This document shows, piece by piece, positions 8,970 through 17,243 of a stretch of DNA of 26,146 bases. This DNA is from Rhodospirillaceae bacterium. GTDB lineage: Bacteria; Pseudomonadota; Alphaproteobacteria; UBA8366. The notes under the pieces are model-generated. The model did not search any database and was not told the origin of the DNA. It saw only the letters and a list, made by a program, of their open reading frames with translations. The DNA is taken from assembly GCA_002718015.1 (NCBI GenBank), contig PBCW01000076.1, forward strand, positions 1 through 26,146, given 5' to 3'. Every line of letters begins with the position of its first letter. Within the stretch, counting starts at the first letter, position 1. Made by a program: the position numbers and the translations under genes.

Positions 8970-8976
8970 TAGTGAG

Positions 8977-9009
8977 AAGTGGCATATAACTTTTGCCGCT
9001 TCACAGCGG
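8977..9009 (+). promoter_or_regulatory. two overlapping hairpins in the fliK leader
   Basis: AAGTGGC (8977-8983) can pair with GCCGCTT (8995-9001), with one G-U pair. CCGCT (8996-9000) can instead pair with AGCGG (9005-9009) around TCAC. The two stems share bases and exclude each other. Both sit at or just after the expected transcript start. A role in fliK expression is only inferred. Confidence 0.35.
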
Positions 9010-9043
9010 TTATTGAACAGAGCTCCAACAAAGAAATCTAATT

Positions 9044-10243
9044 ATGATAAATGCGCAATTTGACCTACAAAACATTATAAATGAGATGAAAACCGCGGAC
9101 AGAGCGTCAGAGAGCTCGAGCAAATCTGGTACCGAGCCATTTTCTGAGACCTTAGACCGTGTATCGCGGGCTGATGCTTCAACGCGGCGATCAACATCGA
9201 TGGACCAGACTTCTTCAGAGGCTGGACAAAGGTCGGCAACTGAACAAACCTCTGATCCAAAGGATGAGGCTGACACGGAATCGTTTCCAGAAGATCCTGA
9301 AGTTAACAGTACACAAGGTATGGTTTCGCAGGAATCTGGGCATACAAGTGGCAATATTTTGCCGCTTTTGCCGCCTGAGCGGCCTTCAGTGAATCAAGTT
9401 ATGCTTGAGAGCAATAGGCCGATTTTGGTCGGTGATTTAAAAGCTGCAGCTTCGATGAATGAGAATCTCCAAAACCTGGCAGATTCGGAAGGTCTAGAAC
9501 AAGCAAGTATAATCGGTTCTAAAAACAGCCTCGACAGTGCAGAAACCGGTCAAACACTTCAGAGGCAACGCGATAGCGCAGAAACCGGTCAAACACTTCA
9601 GAGCCAACGCGATAATGATTCAATGTTTCTGACAGGGCTATCCTCAAAACTTAGTAAATTAGCGAGTGCGGGAAAACCGGATGCCGATGGCAAGGATCAT
9701 TCCGCGTCGAATAACATTTATCGATCGGTCGACGTGCGGAACTCAGATTTGGCCCCCGAGTCAAAGTCATCAGCGCTTACGTCAACTCACGCTTTGGACA
9801 CACATGAATTTAAGGAAGGATTAAGCAAGATCATTAAAAACCAAATCGTGAGCTCTTTCTCTGGCAAAAATGTTACCCTCAAGATGGTTCTTACACCAGA
9901 ATCTCTTGGAGAAATAGAGGTAGATTTGCGTTTTACAAAAGATAGCAATCTTCAGGTCACACTCCGGCCGGAAACCTTAGAGATAGCTAAGCTTATTCAA
10001 ACTAATGCAGCGAGCCTACGTGAACAGCTTTCTCAAGAGCATAAAGGGCTTCTCTCTTTGAATGTGTCCGACCACTTCAGTGATGAAGAAAAACGGAATG
10101 GCAATAGTGGCAGCGGATCAGGTAACAAGGAAAATGATAACTTTGTCAGTTTGGAAAAACAAAATTTGAGAGATTCAGATCCCAGTGAATTTGTGCGCAC
10201 GAACAAAGGCAAAACATCTTCCCTCATAGACACGTTTGTTTGA
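9044..10243 (+). CDS. fliK: flagellar hook-length control protein FliK
   Basis: 399 residues. FliK is exported as a molecular ruler and switches the export gate (through FlhB) from hook to filament proteins. The first 260 residues are Ser/Thr/Gln/Asp-rich and unstructured-looking, as in the family. The C-terminal domain has the conserved core LKMVLTPESLGEIEVDLR followed by QVTLRPETLEIAKLIQ and SLREQL. A 39-bp tandem duplication lies in the ruler region (9533-9610). The ATG has only a poor Shine-Dalgarno. It is the first gene behind the sigma-54 promoter at 8954. Confidence 0.93.
   Translation: MINAQFDLQNIINEMKTADRASESSSKSGTEPFSETLDRVSRADASTRRSTSMDQTSSEAGQRSATEQTSDPKDEADTESFPEDPEVNSTQGMVSQESGHTSGNILPLLPPERPSVNQVMLESNRPILVGDLKAAASMNENLQNLADSEGLEQASIIGSKNSLDSAETGQTLQRQRDSAETGQTLQSQRDNDSMFLTGLSSKLSKLASAGKPDADGKDHSASNNIYRSVDVRNSDLAPESKSSALTSTHALDTHEFKEGLSKIIKNQIVSSFSGKNVTLKMVLTPESLGEIEVDLRFTKDSNLQVTLRPETLEIAKLIQTNAASLREQLSQEHKGLLSLNVSDHFSDEEKRNGNSGSGSGNKENDNFVSLEKQNLRDSDPSEFVRTNKGKTSSLIDTFV
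9533..9610 (+). repeat. 39-bp tandem duplication inside fliK
   Basis: Units 9533-9571 and 9572-9610 agree at 36 of 39 bases and encode DSAETGQTLQRQR then DSAETGQTLQSQR. The reading frame is kept. The near identity points to a recent duplication in the part of FliK that sets the measured length. Confidence 0.9.
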
Positions 10244-10257
10244 GTTGGACTAATCTG

Positions 10258-10761
10258 ATGGCAAATAAAGACGAACAAGCCGAAAGCGAAAAAAGCGGTA
10301 AAAAGAAGGCCGTATTGATAGCGGTGATTCTTTTGATTCTAATCGGAGGGGGCGCAGCATATTATTTTCTTATCCTCGCTAGTTCATCTTCAGAAGTCGG
10401 AGACAGTGATCAAATCGTCGAGGAGTTGGAGGAACCTGAACGCTTAGAGACGCTTTATTTGCAGTTAACGGAATCATTTACAATTCAGCTACGTGATTCT
10501 GGCTCAATGATGCAACTTAAACTTGCGTTAAGAACACCCTACGGGCAGCCAATTATCGATGAAATAACTGCACATGAGATTGGAATCCGTGCCGCCCTGC
10601 TAGACAGTCTCTCTGATGTCGAAGGCGCGGCAGCTTCTTCAGAAAATTTTAGGAGCCTGATTGAGCCAGATTTGCGGGCCGCTGCTAATGCCATTCTAGA
10701 AGAGCAAAATGTTTTCCCAGGTATTGACTTAGTACTTTTTACTGAATTTTTAATGCAATAA
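10258..10761 (+). CDS. fliL: flagellar basal body-associated protein FliL
   Basis: About 167 residues. FliL is a single-pass inner-membrane protein that rings the stator units. A lysine-rich cytoplasmic N-terminus is followed by one membrane helix (residues 18-40, VLIAVILLILIGGG) and a periplasmic domain with the stomatin-like strand pattern (LYLQLTESFTIQL). The frame is open from TTG 10240, but ATG 10258 gives the usual FliL start MANKDEQAESEK and is preferred. The gene lies between fliK and fliM as expected. Confidence 0.92.
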   Translation: MANKDEQAESEKSGKKKAVLIAVILLILIGGGAAYYFLILASSSSEVGDSDQIVEELEEPERLETLYLQLTESFTIQLRDSGSMMQLKLALRTPYGQPIIDEITAHEIGIRAALLDSLSDVEGAAASSENFRSLIEPDLRAAANAILEEQNVFPGIDLVLFTEFLMQ

Positions 10762-10775
10762 ATAGTGTGAACACA

Positions 10776-11771
10776 ATGGACAAAGAATTGGGAACCTTAT
10801 CAGAAGAAGAGCTTGAAGCGATTCAAAGCACTCAGAACGATGAACACTTAACTAAATTGGCTACTGGGGAATCCGCTGAAGTCATTAAACATGACCTTAC
10901 GAGCGAATATAACAAGATCACGATAGCAACTGACATCTTTGACTCTGTAAGCGAAAAAGTGAGAGCGACATTTCAAGAAGGAGTCTCTAGCGTCCTGAAC
11001 ATACCCTATCAAGTTATCTACAAGAAGACCGAAGCATGTCGGTTTGAAGAACTGCTGGCTTTGAAAGAATCTTCTATTTCTGCCACGACGCTAGATCTCA
11101 GTCCACTTCATGGTCAAGCCATATTGCTTATAGACTCTTCAATTATCTACCACTCGTTGGATAGATTTTTTGGTGGAGCTGGGGTGAGTACTATCGGATT
11201 TACCCCTAATAGAAAATTGGAAGGGTCTGAAGAGGCTGTTGTCGACATAGTTGTAAACCTAATGAAAAGCGCTTTGAAGAATTCGTGGGAGCCAATTATC
11301 GCAACGAGCTTCAATAAAGATCAATCAACCAATAGTCCCTCCGAATTACAATGTTTCAAGTCAGAGGAGCTCATAGTAATTTCAGATTTTGAAGTATCTC
11401 TTGGGGAGCTTTCAGGACTTATTCAAATAGTCTATCCATTGGCTGCAGTCCATCCCCCCACACATGCGGAAGCTAAACAGCTTGATTCCAAAGTAAAAGT
11501 AAAAGAAAAAGAAAAAGAGTTTGTCGGTAATAACTGGGTGTCAGAGTTATACGAAGCTCATCTAGAAATTGAAGTCGATATACAAGCGAAACTTGGAGAG
11601 TTCACGACTACTCTGGGTAAGCTCGCTAATCTTCAAGTTGGTGATGAATTTCCACTATCAGTTTCTGATCCGATAGAAGTAAGTGCGGGCTCAATTCCAC
11701 TTTTTTCGGCTATTTCTGGGACTGTCGGAGAGTCCTTTGCCATCAGAATAGAGTCTATTAAGAAAATATAA
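10776..11771 (+). CDS. fliM: flagellar motor switch protein FliM
   Basis: About 331 residues. FliM forms the middle of the C ring and binds CheY-P. The N-terminus has the CheY-binding type motif (TLSEEELEAIQ; family LSQxEIDALL). The middle domain has the DRFFGGAG signature (GGXG) and the C-terminal SpoA domain covers roughly the last 75 residues. Two starts are possible: ATG 10776 (used here) and GTG 10767, neither with a clear Shine-Dalgarno. A repetitive lysine/glutamate run (VKVKEKEKE, bases 11490-11519) joins the middle and C-terminal domains. CheY itself is not in this window. Confidence 0.95.
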   Translation: MDKELGTLSEEELEAIQSTQNDEHLTKLATGESAEVIKHDLTSEYNKITIATDIFDSVSEKVRATFQEGVSSVLNIPYQVIYKKTEACRFEELLALKESSISATTLDLSPLHGQAILLIDSSIIYHSLDRFFGGAGVSTIGFTPNRKLEGSEEAVVDIVVNLMKSALKNSWEPIIATSFNKDQSTNSPSELQCFKSEELIVISDFEVSLGELSGLIQIVYPLAAVHPPTHAEAKQLDSKVKVKEKEKEFVGNNWVSELYEAHLEIEVDIQAKLGEFTTTLGKLANLQVGDEFPLSVSDPIEVSAGSIPLFSAISGTVGESFAIRIESIKKI

Positions 11772-11789
11772 GTTACTTAAGGCAATATC

Positions 11790-12164
11790 ATGAATAACGA
11801 AGAGATAGGTGTGGAAGAGCAAAGCGAACAAACTAGTTTAGGTGAAGGCTCTGATATAGCTGCCGATAATAATGTAAATATTGCCGGCCGCGGGGAATCG
11901 CAGGCTGTAGACAAGGCTCTTTTAGATAGTATACCGGTTTCTATTTCTGTAGAACTTGGACGAAAAAGGTTAAAGATTAGCGAATTGATGGAATTAAAGA
12001 GAGGAGCGGTGGTTCCACTTGACTCTTTGGCCGGGGAGCCACTTCAAGTCTTTGTTAACGATACTCTCTTAGCGAAAGGCGATATTGTGCTGATCGATGA
12101 AAAATATGGCATCAAATTGACTCATATTGTTCCAAAGACAGAACGCTTAAAAAGCTCGGATTAG
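11790..12164 (+). CDS. fliN: flagellar motor switch protein FliN
   Basis: 124 residues. FliN builds the bottom of the C ring and docks FliH. About 45 variable acidic residues are followed by a SpoA domain (LLDSIPVSISVELGRKRLK, then VNDTLLAKGDIVLIDEKYG), the last part being the best-kept FliN signature. It lies 18 bases after fliM. A 95-base gap without a gene separates it from fliO, the longest break inside this operon. Confidence 0.96.
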   Translation: MNNEEIGVEEQSEQTSLGEGSDIAADNNVNIAGRGESQAVDKALLDSIPVSISVELGRKRLKISELMELKRGAVVPLDSLAGEPLQVFVNDTLLAKGDIVLIDEKYGIKLTHIVPKTERLKSSD

Positions 12165-12259
12165 CTGCCTAGCCTCAAAGCTTGAAAACACTCTGGGTCG
12201 CTCGTTCTATATCGCGCACTCTCTATCGTGCATCGTCAAAACTCATTTGGGCTTAGTAG

Positions 12260-12538
12260 ATGGAAAGTAACGCGCTTCTGAATATAGCTATCGCATTACT
12301 TATTGTTGTTGCTTTAATGGCCATCTTTTTCCTGTTGCTTAATAAGTATTCGGCCGATTTCTCTTATTCGAATCAGGGCAAGATAAAAATCTTGGCCCAG
12401 CAGCGAGCGGCTTTAAAAACACAGCTTTTACTGATAGAAGTCGATAACCGGGTGTCCTTACTTGCGATCTCTGGAGATAACGTTGTGCCAGTCTGGACCG
12501 CATCAGATAAAGAAGAAGAGAACCCAGATGTCTTGTAG
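12260..12538 (+). CDS. fliO: flagellar biosynthesis protein FliO
   Basis: 92 residues. FliO is a small scaffold for assembly of the FliP ring. One N-terminal membrane helix (about 6-28, LNIAIALLIVVALMAIFFLL) is followed by a short soluble domain with the pattern LLLIEVDNRVSLLAISGDN, typical of FliO. The periplasmic N-terminus is very short. Conservation is weak in this family, so position between fliN and fliP is part of the evidence. The end overlaps fliP by 11 bases. Confidence 0.9.
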   Translation: MESNALLNIAIALLIVVALMAIFFLLLNKYSADFSYSNQGKIKILAQQRAALKTQLLLIEVDNRVSLLAISGDNVVPVWTASDKEEENPDVL

Positions 12539-13334
12539 TAATGCTAAAAGCTTGGCAAAAAGACTAAGACTCTGTCATGTTATAAATCCGTCTGTTTCGA
12601 GAGTCGTGGGACTCCTTGTCTTCGTTATAAGTCTTTCGATTACATCTGCTGCTATCGGCCAAACGGGGCTTCCAGCCATCAGTATTAACCAAACGGCAGA
12701 TGGAACTGAGTACAGCCTGACACTCCAAATTCTGATTTTGATGACGGTGCTTACGTTGCTTCCGTCACTTCTAATAATGATGACGTCTTTTGTAAGGATA
12801 ATAATCGTTATGTCTCTGCTTCGACAGGCGATAGGCACAGCGCAAACGCCGCCAAACACAGTGCTAGTTGGGATCTCGCTATTTCTCTCCTTCTTTATTA
12901 TGTCTCCCATTTTTCTCCAAATCTACGATGAGTCAGTTACCCCTTATCTCAATGAGCAGATAAGTGCAGAGCAAGCGATTCAAGTCGCAGAGCAACCTTT
13001 GCGGGACTTTATGCTGTTGCAAACACGAGAAGATGATTTAACTGTATTTAGCGACATAGCGGGTTATGAATATCAAGGTGAGCAAGACGTCCCCCTCAAC
13101 ATTTTGCTGCCTTCGTTTATGACCTCGGAATTAAAGACGGCTTTTACGATTGGCTTTTTAATATACATACCTTTTGTAATAATAGATTTGGTGGTTGCGA
13201 GCGTGCTTATGTCTATGGGTATGATGATGCTATCACCGATGATGATATCGATGCCTTTTAAACTGATGCTTTTTGTCCTGGCGGACGGGTGGATACTGGT
13301 AATGCAATCATTGGCAGGTAGCTTTGGAGTATAG
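12528..13334 (+). CDS. fliP: flagellar export gate protein FliP
   Basis: 268 residues from ATG 12528, the start chosen because GAAGAAGAG lies just before it; the frame is open further up only through the fliO gene. FliP pentamers form the core of the export channel. A cleavable-looking signal sequence (VVGLLVFVISLSITSA) is followed by the family signatures MMTSFVRIIIVMSLLRQA and TPPNTVLVGISLFLSFFIM. A further membrane hairpin (PFKLMLFVLADGWILVMQSL) ends the protein. The stop codon touches the fliQ start. Confidence 0.97.
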   Translation: MSCSNAKSLAKRLRLCHVINPSVSRVVGLLVFVISLSITSAAIGQTGLPAISINQTADGTEYSLTLQILILMTVLTLLPSLLIMMTSFVRIIIVMSLLRQAIGTAQTPPNTVLVGISLFLSFFIMSPIFLQIYDESVTPYLNEQISAEQAIQVAEQPLRDFMLLQTREDDLTVFSDIAGYEYQGEQDVPLNILLPSFMTSELKTAFTIGFLIYIPFVIIDLVVASVLMSMGMMMLSPMMISMPFKLMLFVLADGWILVMQSLAGSFGV

Positions 13335-13604
13335 ATGGAAGTATCTGACGTTATAACAATTGGTCGAGAAGCGCTTATCGTAACGATGATGATCGCTGGC
13401 CCTTTGCTTGGTGGGATTTTGTTGGTTGGCGTTGTAATAGGCATTCTACAAGCTGCGACTTCTATTCAAGAGATGACTCTGAGTTTTATCCCAAAATTAA
13501 TCATAGTTGTAGCTACACTTTTTATCCTCGGTGGCTGGCAAATACTCACCCTCGTAGAATACTTACAGAGTCTGCTCGCAAATCTCCCAATGTATCTACA
13601 ATAA
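13335..13604 (+). CDS. fliQ: flagellar export gate protein FliQ
   Basis: 89 residues with two membrane helices, the usual FliQ size. The signature GREALIVTMMIAGPLL followed by QAATSIQEMTLSFIPK is typical. Four copies wrap the FliP-FliR channel. ATG follows the fliP stop without a gap and the last base is shared with the fliR start (TAATG). Confidence 0.97.
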   Translation: MEVSDVITIGREALIVTMMIAGPLLGGILLVGVVIGILQAATSIQEMTLSFIPKLIIVVATLFILGGWQILTLVEYLQSLLANLPMYLQ

Positions 13605-14371
13605 TGATTTTTTCCTCAGCTGAATTAATTCAGCTCCTCTATGAGTTTCTATACCCCTTTACTCGAATCTCCGCGTTTCTCCTCGCCTCGCCATTTTATT
13701 CAATTCAAGCGCTCAATTTAAGATTTCGAATTGCGATCTCTGTATTACTCACTGCGTTGTATATTAGTTACTTCGAAGGTGCGCCTTTTGATCCACTCAG
13801 CGTGGATGGCTTAAGCGCATTGTTTCAGCAGGCGGCGATAGGCATTTTTCTGGGCTTTAGTTTTCAGATAGTTACCGCTGCAATTACTTTAGGAGGTCAA
13901 GCCATTTCAAACTCTATCGGTTTGAGTATGGCCAATATGGTAGATCCAACTCTTGGAAATGTTCCGACTATTTCACAATTTCTGATCATACTATCAACTT
14001 TGATTTTGCTCTTGATAGATGGCCACTTGATATTGATTGAGCTTCTATTCATGAGCTTTGAAAGTTTCCCTTTAGGGGCATCAATGTCGCTAGAACCATT
14101 AGCACAATCAGTGATCGAGTGGTCCTCAACCATCTTCACGGGTGGGCTTCTGGTTGCTTTACCTATTATGATCGCTATGCTTTTGGTCAATACAGGGCTG
14201 GGAATAATTACTCGATCAGCTCCTTCCCTAAACATAATTGCTGTGGGCTTTCCGGCAATTACACTGATTGGCGTTTTCATCCTGCTCCTTTCTTTGCGTG
14301 GTGTTCTGCAATTAATTGAAGAATTTTGGTTGAATGCGTTTGAGCAGTTCAGTCTTCTTATGGTGGTATAA
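13604..14371 (+). CDS. fliR: flagellar export gate protein FliR
   Basis: 255 residues, all-membrane. FliR is the single-copy plug of the FliPQR channel. Family features include an N-terminal FTRISAFLLASPFYS and the central GGQAISNSIGLSMANMVDP. Overlap with fliQ and a two-base gap to flhB show tight coupling. Confidence 0.96.
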   Translation: MIFSSAELIQLLYEFLYPFTRISAFLLASPFYSIQALNLRFRIAISVLLTALYISYFEGAPFDPLSVDGLSALFQQAAIGIFLGFSFQIVTAAITLGGQAISNSIGLSMANMVDPTLGNVPTISQFLIILSTLILLLIDGHLILIELLFMSFESFPLGASMSLEPLAQSVIEWSSTIFTGGLLVALPIMIAMLLVNTGLGIITRSAPSLNIIAVGFPAITLIGVFILLLSLRGVLQLIEEFWLNAFEQFSLLMVV

Positions 14372-14373
14372 AA

Positions 14374-15528
14374 ATGGCCGAAGAATCAGATCAAGGAGAA
14401 AAGACCGAGGAACCAACCCAACGAAAGTTGGAGAAAGCTCGAGAGGAGGGCCAATTCCTGCGGTCACAAGATACATCTATTGCGGTCCTCTTAATATCCG
14501 TCGCTGCAATCTTGTATTTCTTCGGCTCAACAGCGGGAGACAGGTATATCGATTTGATGCATGGGGCTCTCGAATTTGATGAATCCGTAATCTCTTCTCC
14601 CGAATCAATTCTGGTGGCTTTCTCGGAATTATCGCTTGAAAGTCTGATCGTCATATCGCCAATCTTGGGAGTGACGTTACTATTAGCCGTCCTTACAGCT
14701 TACTTAATTGGTGGAATTGGGTTTTCGTTCAAATCGTTCATGCCAAAGTCTTCAAAATTAAATCCGATTACTGGCCTTGGTAGGATGTTTGGCTCTCGGG
14801 GCCTGATAGAATTAATAAAAAGTGTCGCAAAACTAACTCTAATCGCAAGCGTTATCACCGCAATCATATATTCCGTATATGATAGGGTTTTCTTTTTAAA
14901 CTTACTCTCTCCAAAATTGGCGATAGAATCGGGCCTTGATATCTTAATTCTAGGAATTCTTTTAGTTACCTTGACGCTCCTTTGTATCTCAGCAATTGAT
15001 TTGCCATACCAAGTGATAACATTTAGAAATAAACTTAAGATGACTCGCAAGGAGTTGAAGGACGAATTCAAGGAAACGGAGGGTCGGCCAGAGGTACGAG
15101 CTAGAATTCGGGAGAGACAGCGTCAAGTGGCCATGAATCAGATGATGCATGCTATATCTGAAGCAGATGTCGTTGTAACTAATCCCAATCACTTCGCTGT
15201 TGCAATCGCCTACGAGCCGGGCGGTGAAAAAGCGCCAATTGTTCTTGCCAAAGGTACGGACTTCATTGCCACCACAATTAAAGTAAAGGCGTCCGAAAAT
15301 GTAGTGCCCATTTTTGAATCGCCGTATCTTGCGCGTGCTCTTTATTTCACAACAGATTTAAGAAATGAAATCCCGGTACCCCTCTATCAAGCGGTAGCAC
15401 AAGTTATTGCTTACGTATACCAATTAGCAGAGATACGTAAAGACGGCAGCAAACCGGTTAAACCAAAGGTAGAAGTGCCCGAGACTATGCGATTTAATGA
15501 ATTTGGAAATCTTGAAATACGAGCCTAA
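14374..15528 (+). CDS. flhB: flagellar export switch protein FlhB, variant cleavage motif
   Basis: 384 residues. FlhB closes the export gate and changes substrate class from rod/hook to filament after autocleavage. The N-terminus EKTEEPTQRKLEKAREEGQ is canonical, followed by four membrane helices and a cytoplasmic domain. The cleavage site, normally NPTH, reads NPNH here (residues 270-273, bases 15181-15192). N and P, between which the backbone breaks, are kept, as is the His. Cleavage may therefore still happen, perhaps at a different rate. It is the last named gene of the fliK operon. Confidence 0.96.
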   Translation: MAEESDQGEKTEEPTQRKLEKAREEGQFLRSQDTSIAVLLISVAAILYFFGSTAGDRYIDLMHGALEFDESVISSPESILVAFSELSLESLIVISPILGVTLLLAVLTAYLIGGIGFSFKSFMPKSSKLNPITGLGRMFGSRGLIELIKSVAKLTLIASVITAIIYSVYDRVFFLNLLSPKLAIESGLDILILGILLVTLTLLCISAIDLPYQVITFRNKLKMTRKELKDEFKETEGRPEVRARIRERQRQVAMNQMMHAISEADVVVTNPNHFAVAIAYEPGGEKAPIVLAKGTDFIATTIKVKASENVVPIFESPYLARALYFTTDLRNEIPVPLYQAVAQVIAYVYQLAEIRKDGSKPVKPKVEVPETMRFNEFGNLEIRA

Positions 15529-15640
15529 ACCATTAAGTTAAACGGTCGATCGGGTATTTGAGGTAAAAAACTTCAAGGTACGCAAGTTAAGGTACAGCAC
15601 AAAAACCAACTTCAGAGGCACTTGGGGCAAGGGCAAGACC

Positions 15641-16501
15641 ATGGTAGATAATACTGAATCTGATGTAACAGCCAAAGAGGAAAATAGTCCTTTAACATCG
15701 GATAATGGTTCCGCTAAAGATACGACTGGACCTGACGACCGCGAAGGTAGGGAAGAGGCGCCGGAAAGCGACACTGAACCAAGCGATACGCCAGAAATAA
15801 AGGATTCTATTCCAGAAATAAAGGATTCCGTTGAAGACCTAAAAAAGCGATTAGGTAGCCTTTCTGATAAGATTGATAATCAATTCGTAAGAGAGCAAAA
15901 AGATATTAGGCAGTTGCGAAAGCGGATGACACTTTCGTTATCGGTTGTTATGAGCCTGTCAGCTTTATCAGTTTTAATCACCGTGTTCGCCTGGTTTTCT
16001 CAGAGGAACGACCAATCAATTTCGGAGGACCTTGGCGAAAGAATAGATTCATTCACCCTCATGGATTCACTTATCGAAGATCTACAACAAGATTTAGACC
16101 TCGCAGGAATTGATTCCGAGAGTCTGGGTGAGCAACTCCTCGGATTTCAAAATACGTTGGACATCGCAATTGAGCAAATCTCTCTGAGCGTAGATGAAAA
16201 GATAGGCGCCCTCGACCAAAAAATCGGAGGGCTTGAAGCGTCCGTCGCAGGTTTTAATGATCAGTTTGACGCTTTCAGTGATACTAACCTCGCCATGTCT
16301 ACTGAGATTCGACGCGTTGTGCAGTCCAATGCGCGTCTAGAAGAGTTCGAACAGACGCTTCAGGCTCTTATTCTTTTGGAAAAAGAGAAGTATTACGACC
16401 TTGTAACGGCGCAGATAGAGATTCAGGCAGGGGCAGACGAAACTGAAGATTCGATTGATGTTGACGATGACGGCTACATTTACTTCAGCCAAGATCAATA
16501 G
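15641..16501 (+). CDS. unknown single-pass membrane coiled-coil protein
   Basis: 286 residues, not recognised. The first 60 residues are acidic and disordered-looking, with a 7-residue tandem repeat (PEIKDSI, PEIKDSV). A charged helix leads into one membrane segment (about 97-119, LSLSVVMSLSALSVLITVF). The basic residues just before it (QLRKRM) put the N-terminus in the cytoplasm. The remaining 165 residues are long helices with heptad-like spacing (VDEKIGALDQKIGGLEASV), probably periplasmic, with an acidic tail. No enzyme motif is visible. It lies 112 bases after flhB in the same direction and meets fliA tail to tail, so a motility role is suggested by place only. No promoter was recognised in the gap. 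Confidence 0.8.
   Translation: MVDNTESDVTAKEENSPLTSDNGSAKDTTGPDDREGREEAPESDTEPSDTPEIKDSIPEIKDSVEDLKKRLGSLSDKIDNQFVREQKDIRQLRKRMTLSLSVVMSLSALSVLITVFAWFSQRNDQSISEDLGERIDSFTLMDSLIEDLQQDLDLAGIDSESLGEQLLGFQNTLDIAIEQISLSVDEKIGALDQKIGGLEASVAGFNDQFDAFSDTNLAMSTEIRRVVQSNARLEEFEQTLQALILLEKEKYYDLVTAQIEIQAGADETEDSIDVDDDGYIYFSQDQ
15791..15832 (+). repeat. 21-bp tandem duplication in the unknown membrane protein gene
   Basis: Units 15791-15811 and 15812-15832 agree at 19 of 21 bases and encode PEIKDSI and PEIKDSV. The unit equals one heptad, so the frame and any coiled-coil register are kept. Confidence 0.85.
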
Positions 16502-16518
16502 GAAAATAAAATGCCAGA

Positions 16519-17229
16519 TCATAGTAGGCTTTGACGTAATCCTTTTGCTGTCGAACTCAGTATTTGACTTACTCGAGATTCATTAACTCCAATGATTGCG
16601 CCGATCTCTTTCATGTTCATTTCGTCCCTATAGTAGAGCGACAGTATCAGCTTTGAACGATCATCTAGCTTCGAGACCTCAGCGGCAACCCTCTCTGTCA
16701 ACTCAGACTGCTCCATGGTCAGCATAGGGTTTGTATGCTCATCCTCGAATGCTGTTTCCCATTCAGCCGAATCCTCTTCGATATGAACCATATTCATCTG
16801 ATTTGCATGAGAACGTCTTTTTTCCAGCTCCGAGATAGAAATATCCAAATATGCCGCTATCTCCGCATTGGTTGGTTCTTTTTTAATATTATTTGAAAGT
16901 ACCGTTTTAGCTTGATTGTATTCTCTTGTAGTCTTAACAGCTAATCTCGATAGACTACTCGACTTTCTTACTTCATCTAGTATAGCGCCCTTTATTCGTC
17001 TTTTCGCGTACTCATCAAAGGTAACGCCAACGCTAGCATCATAGGATTTGCTTGCCTCCATAAGGCCTACCATTCCGATTTGCACCATGTCATCGACTTC
17101 CATATAGTCTGGTACGCGAGCTCTTAAGTAGAGTGCGATTTTCTTTACCAAACCTATTTTCTGTAGAACATCAACTGACTCTGAACTCAGGTTCTTAATC
17201 GTCTGGTACTCGCCGCCTTTTGAACTCAT
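16519..17229 (-). CDS. fliA: flagellar sigma factor FliA (sigma-28)
   Basis: 236 residues. FliA directs RNA polymerase to late flagellar promoters and is held by FlgM until the hook is finished. Region 2 is clear (VDDMVQIGMVGLMEASKSYD, then YAKRRIKGAILDEVR). Region 3 follows (EPTNAEIAAYLDIS) and region 4.2 ends the protein (MKEIGAIIGVNESRVSQIL). ATG 17229 has GGAG eight bases upstream. It is the last gene of flhA-flhF-flhG-fliA, 14 bases after flhG. Only 17 bases separate its stop from that of the converging gene, with no evident terminator. Confidence 0.97.
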   Translation of the reverse strand: MSSKGGEYQTIKNLSSESVDVLQKIGLVKKIALYLRARVPDYMEVDDMVQIGMVGLMEASKSYDASVGVTFDEYAKRRIKGAILDEVRKSSSLSRLAVKTTREYNQAKTVLSNNIKKEPTNAEIAAYLDISISELEKRRSHANQMNMVHIEEDSAEWETAFEDEHTNPMLTMEQSELTERVAAEVSKLDDRSKLILSLYYRDEMNMKEIGAIIGVNESRVSQILSSTAKGLRQSLL

Positions 17230-17243
17230 CTGGATGTCTCCAA

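Noticed and set aside
8980..8997. Second sigma-54-like element TGGCAT...TTTTGCC after the fliK promoter
   Set aside because: GG and GC are 12 bases apart instead of 10, so it does not fit RpoN; the bases are better explained as part of the leader hairpin.
12165..12259. Similar short segments (TATCGCGCA and TATCGTGCA) in the fliN-fliO gap
   Set aside because: Only nine bases with one mismatch; no promoter or hairpin of useful length is visible.
16502..16518. Terminator between the converging unknown gene and fliA
   Set aside because: Only 17 bases, with no inverted repeat or T-run; no terminator can be supported.
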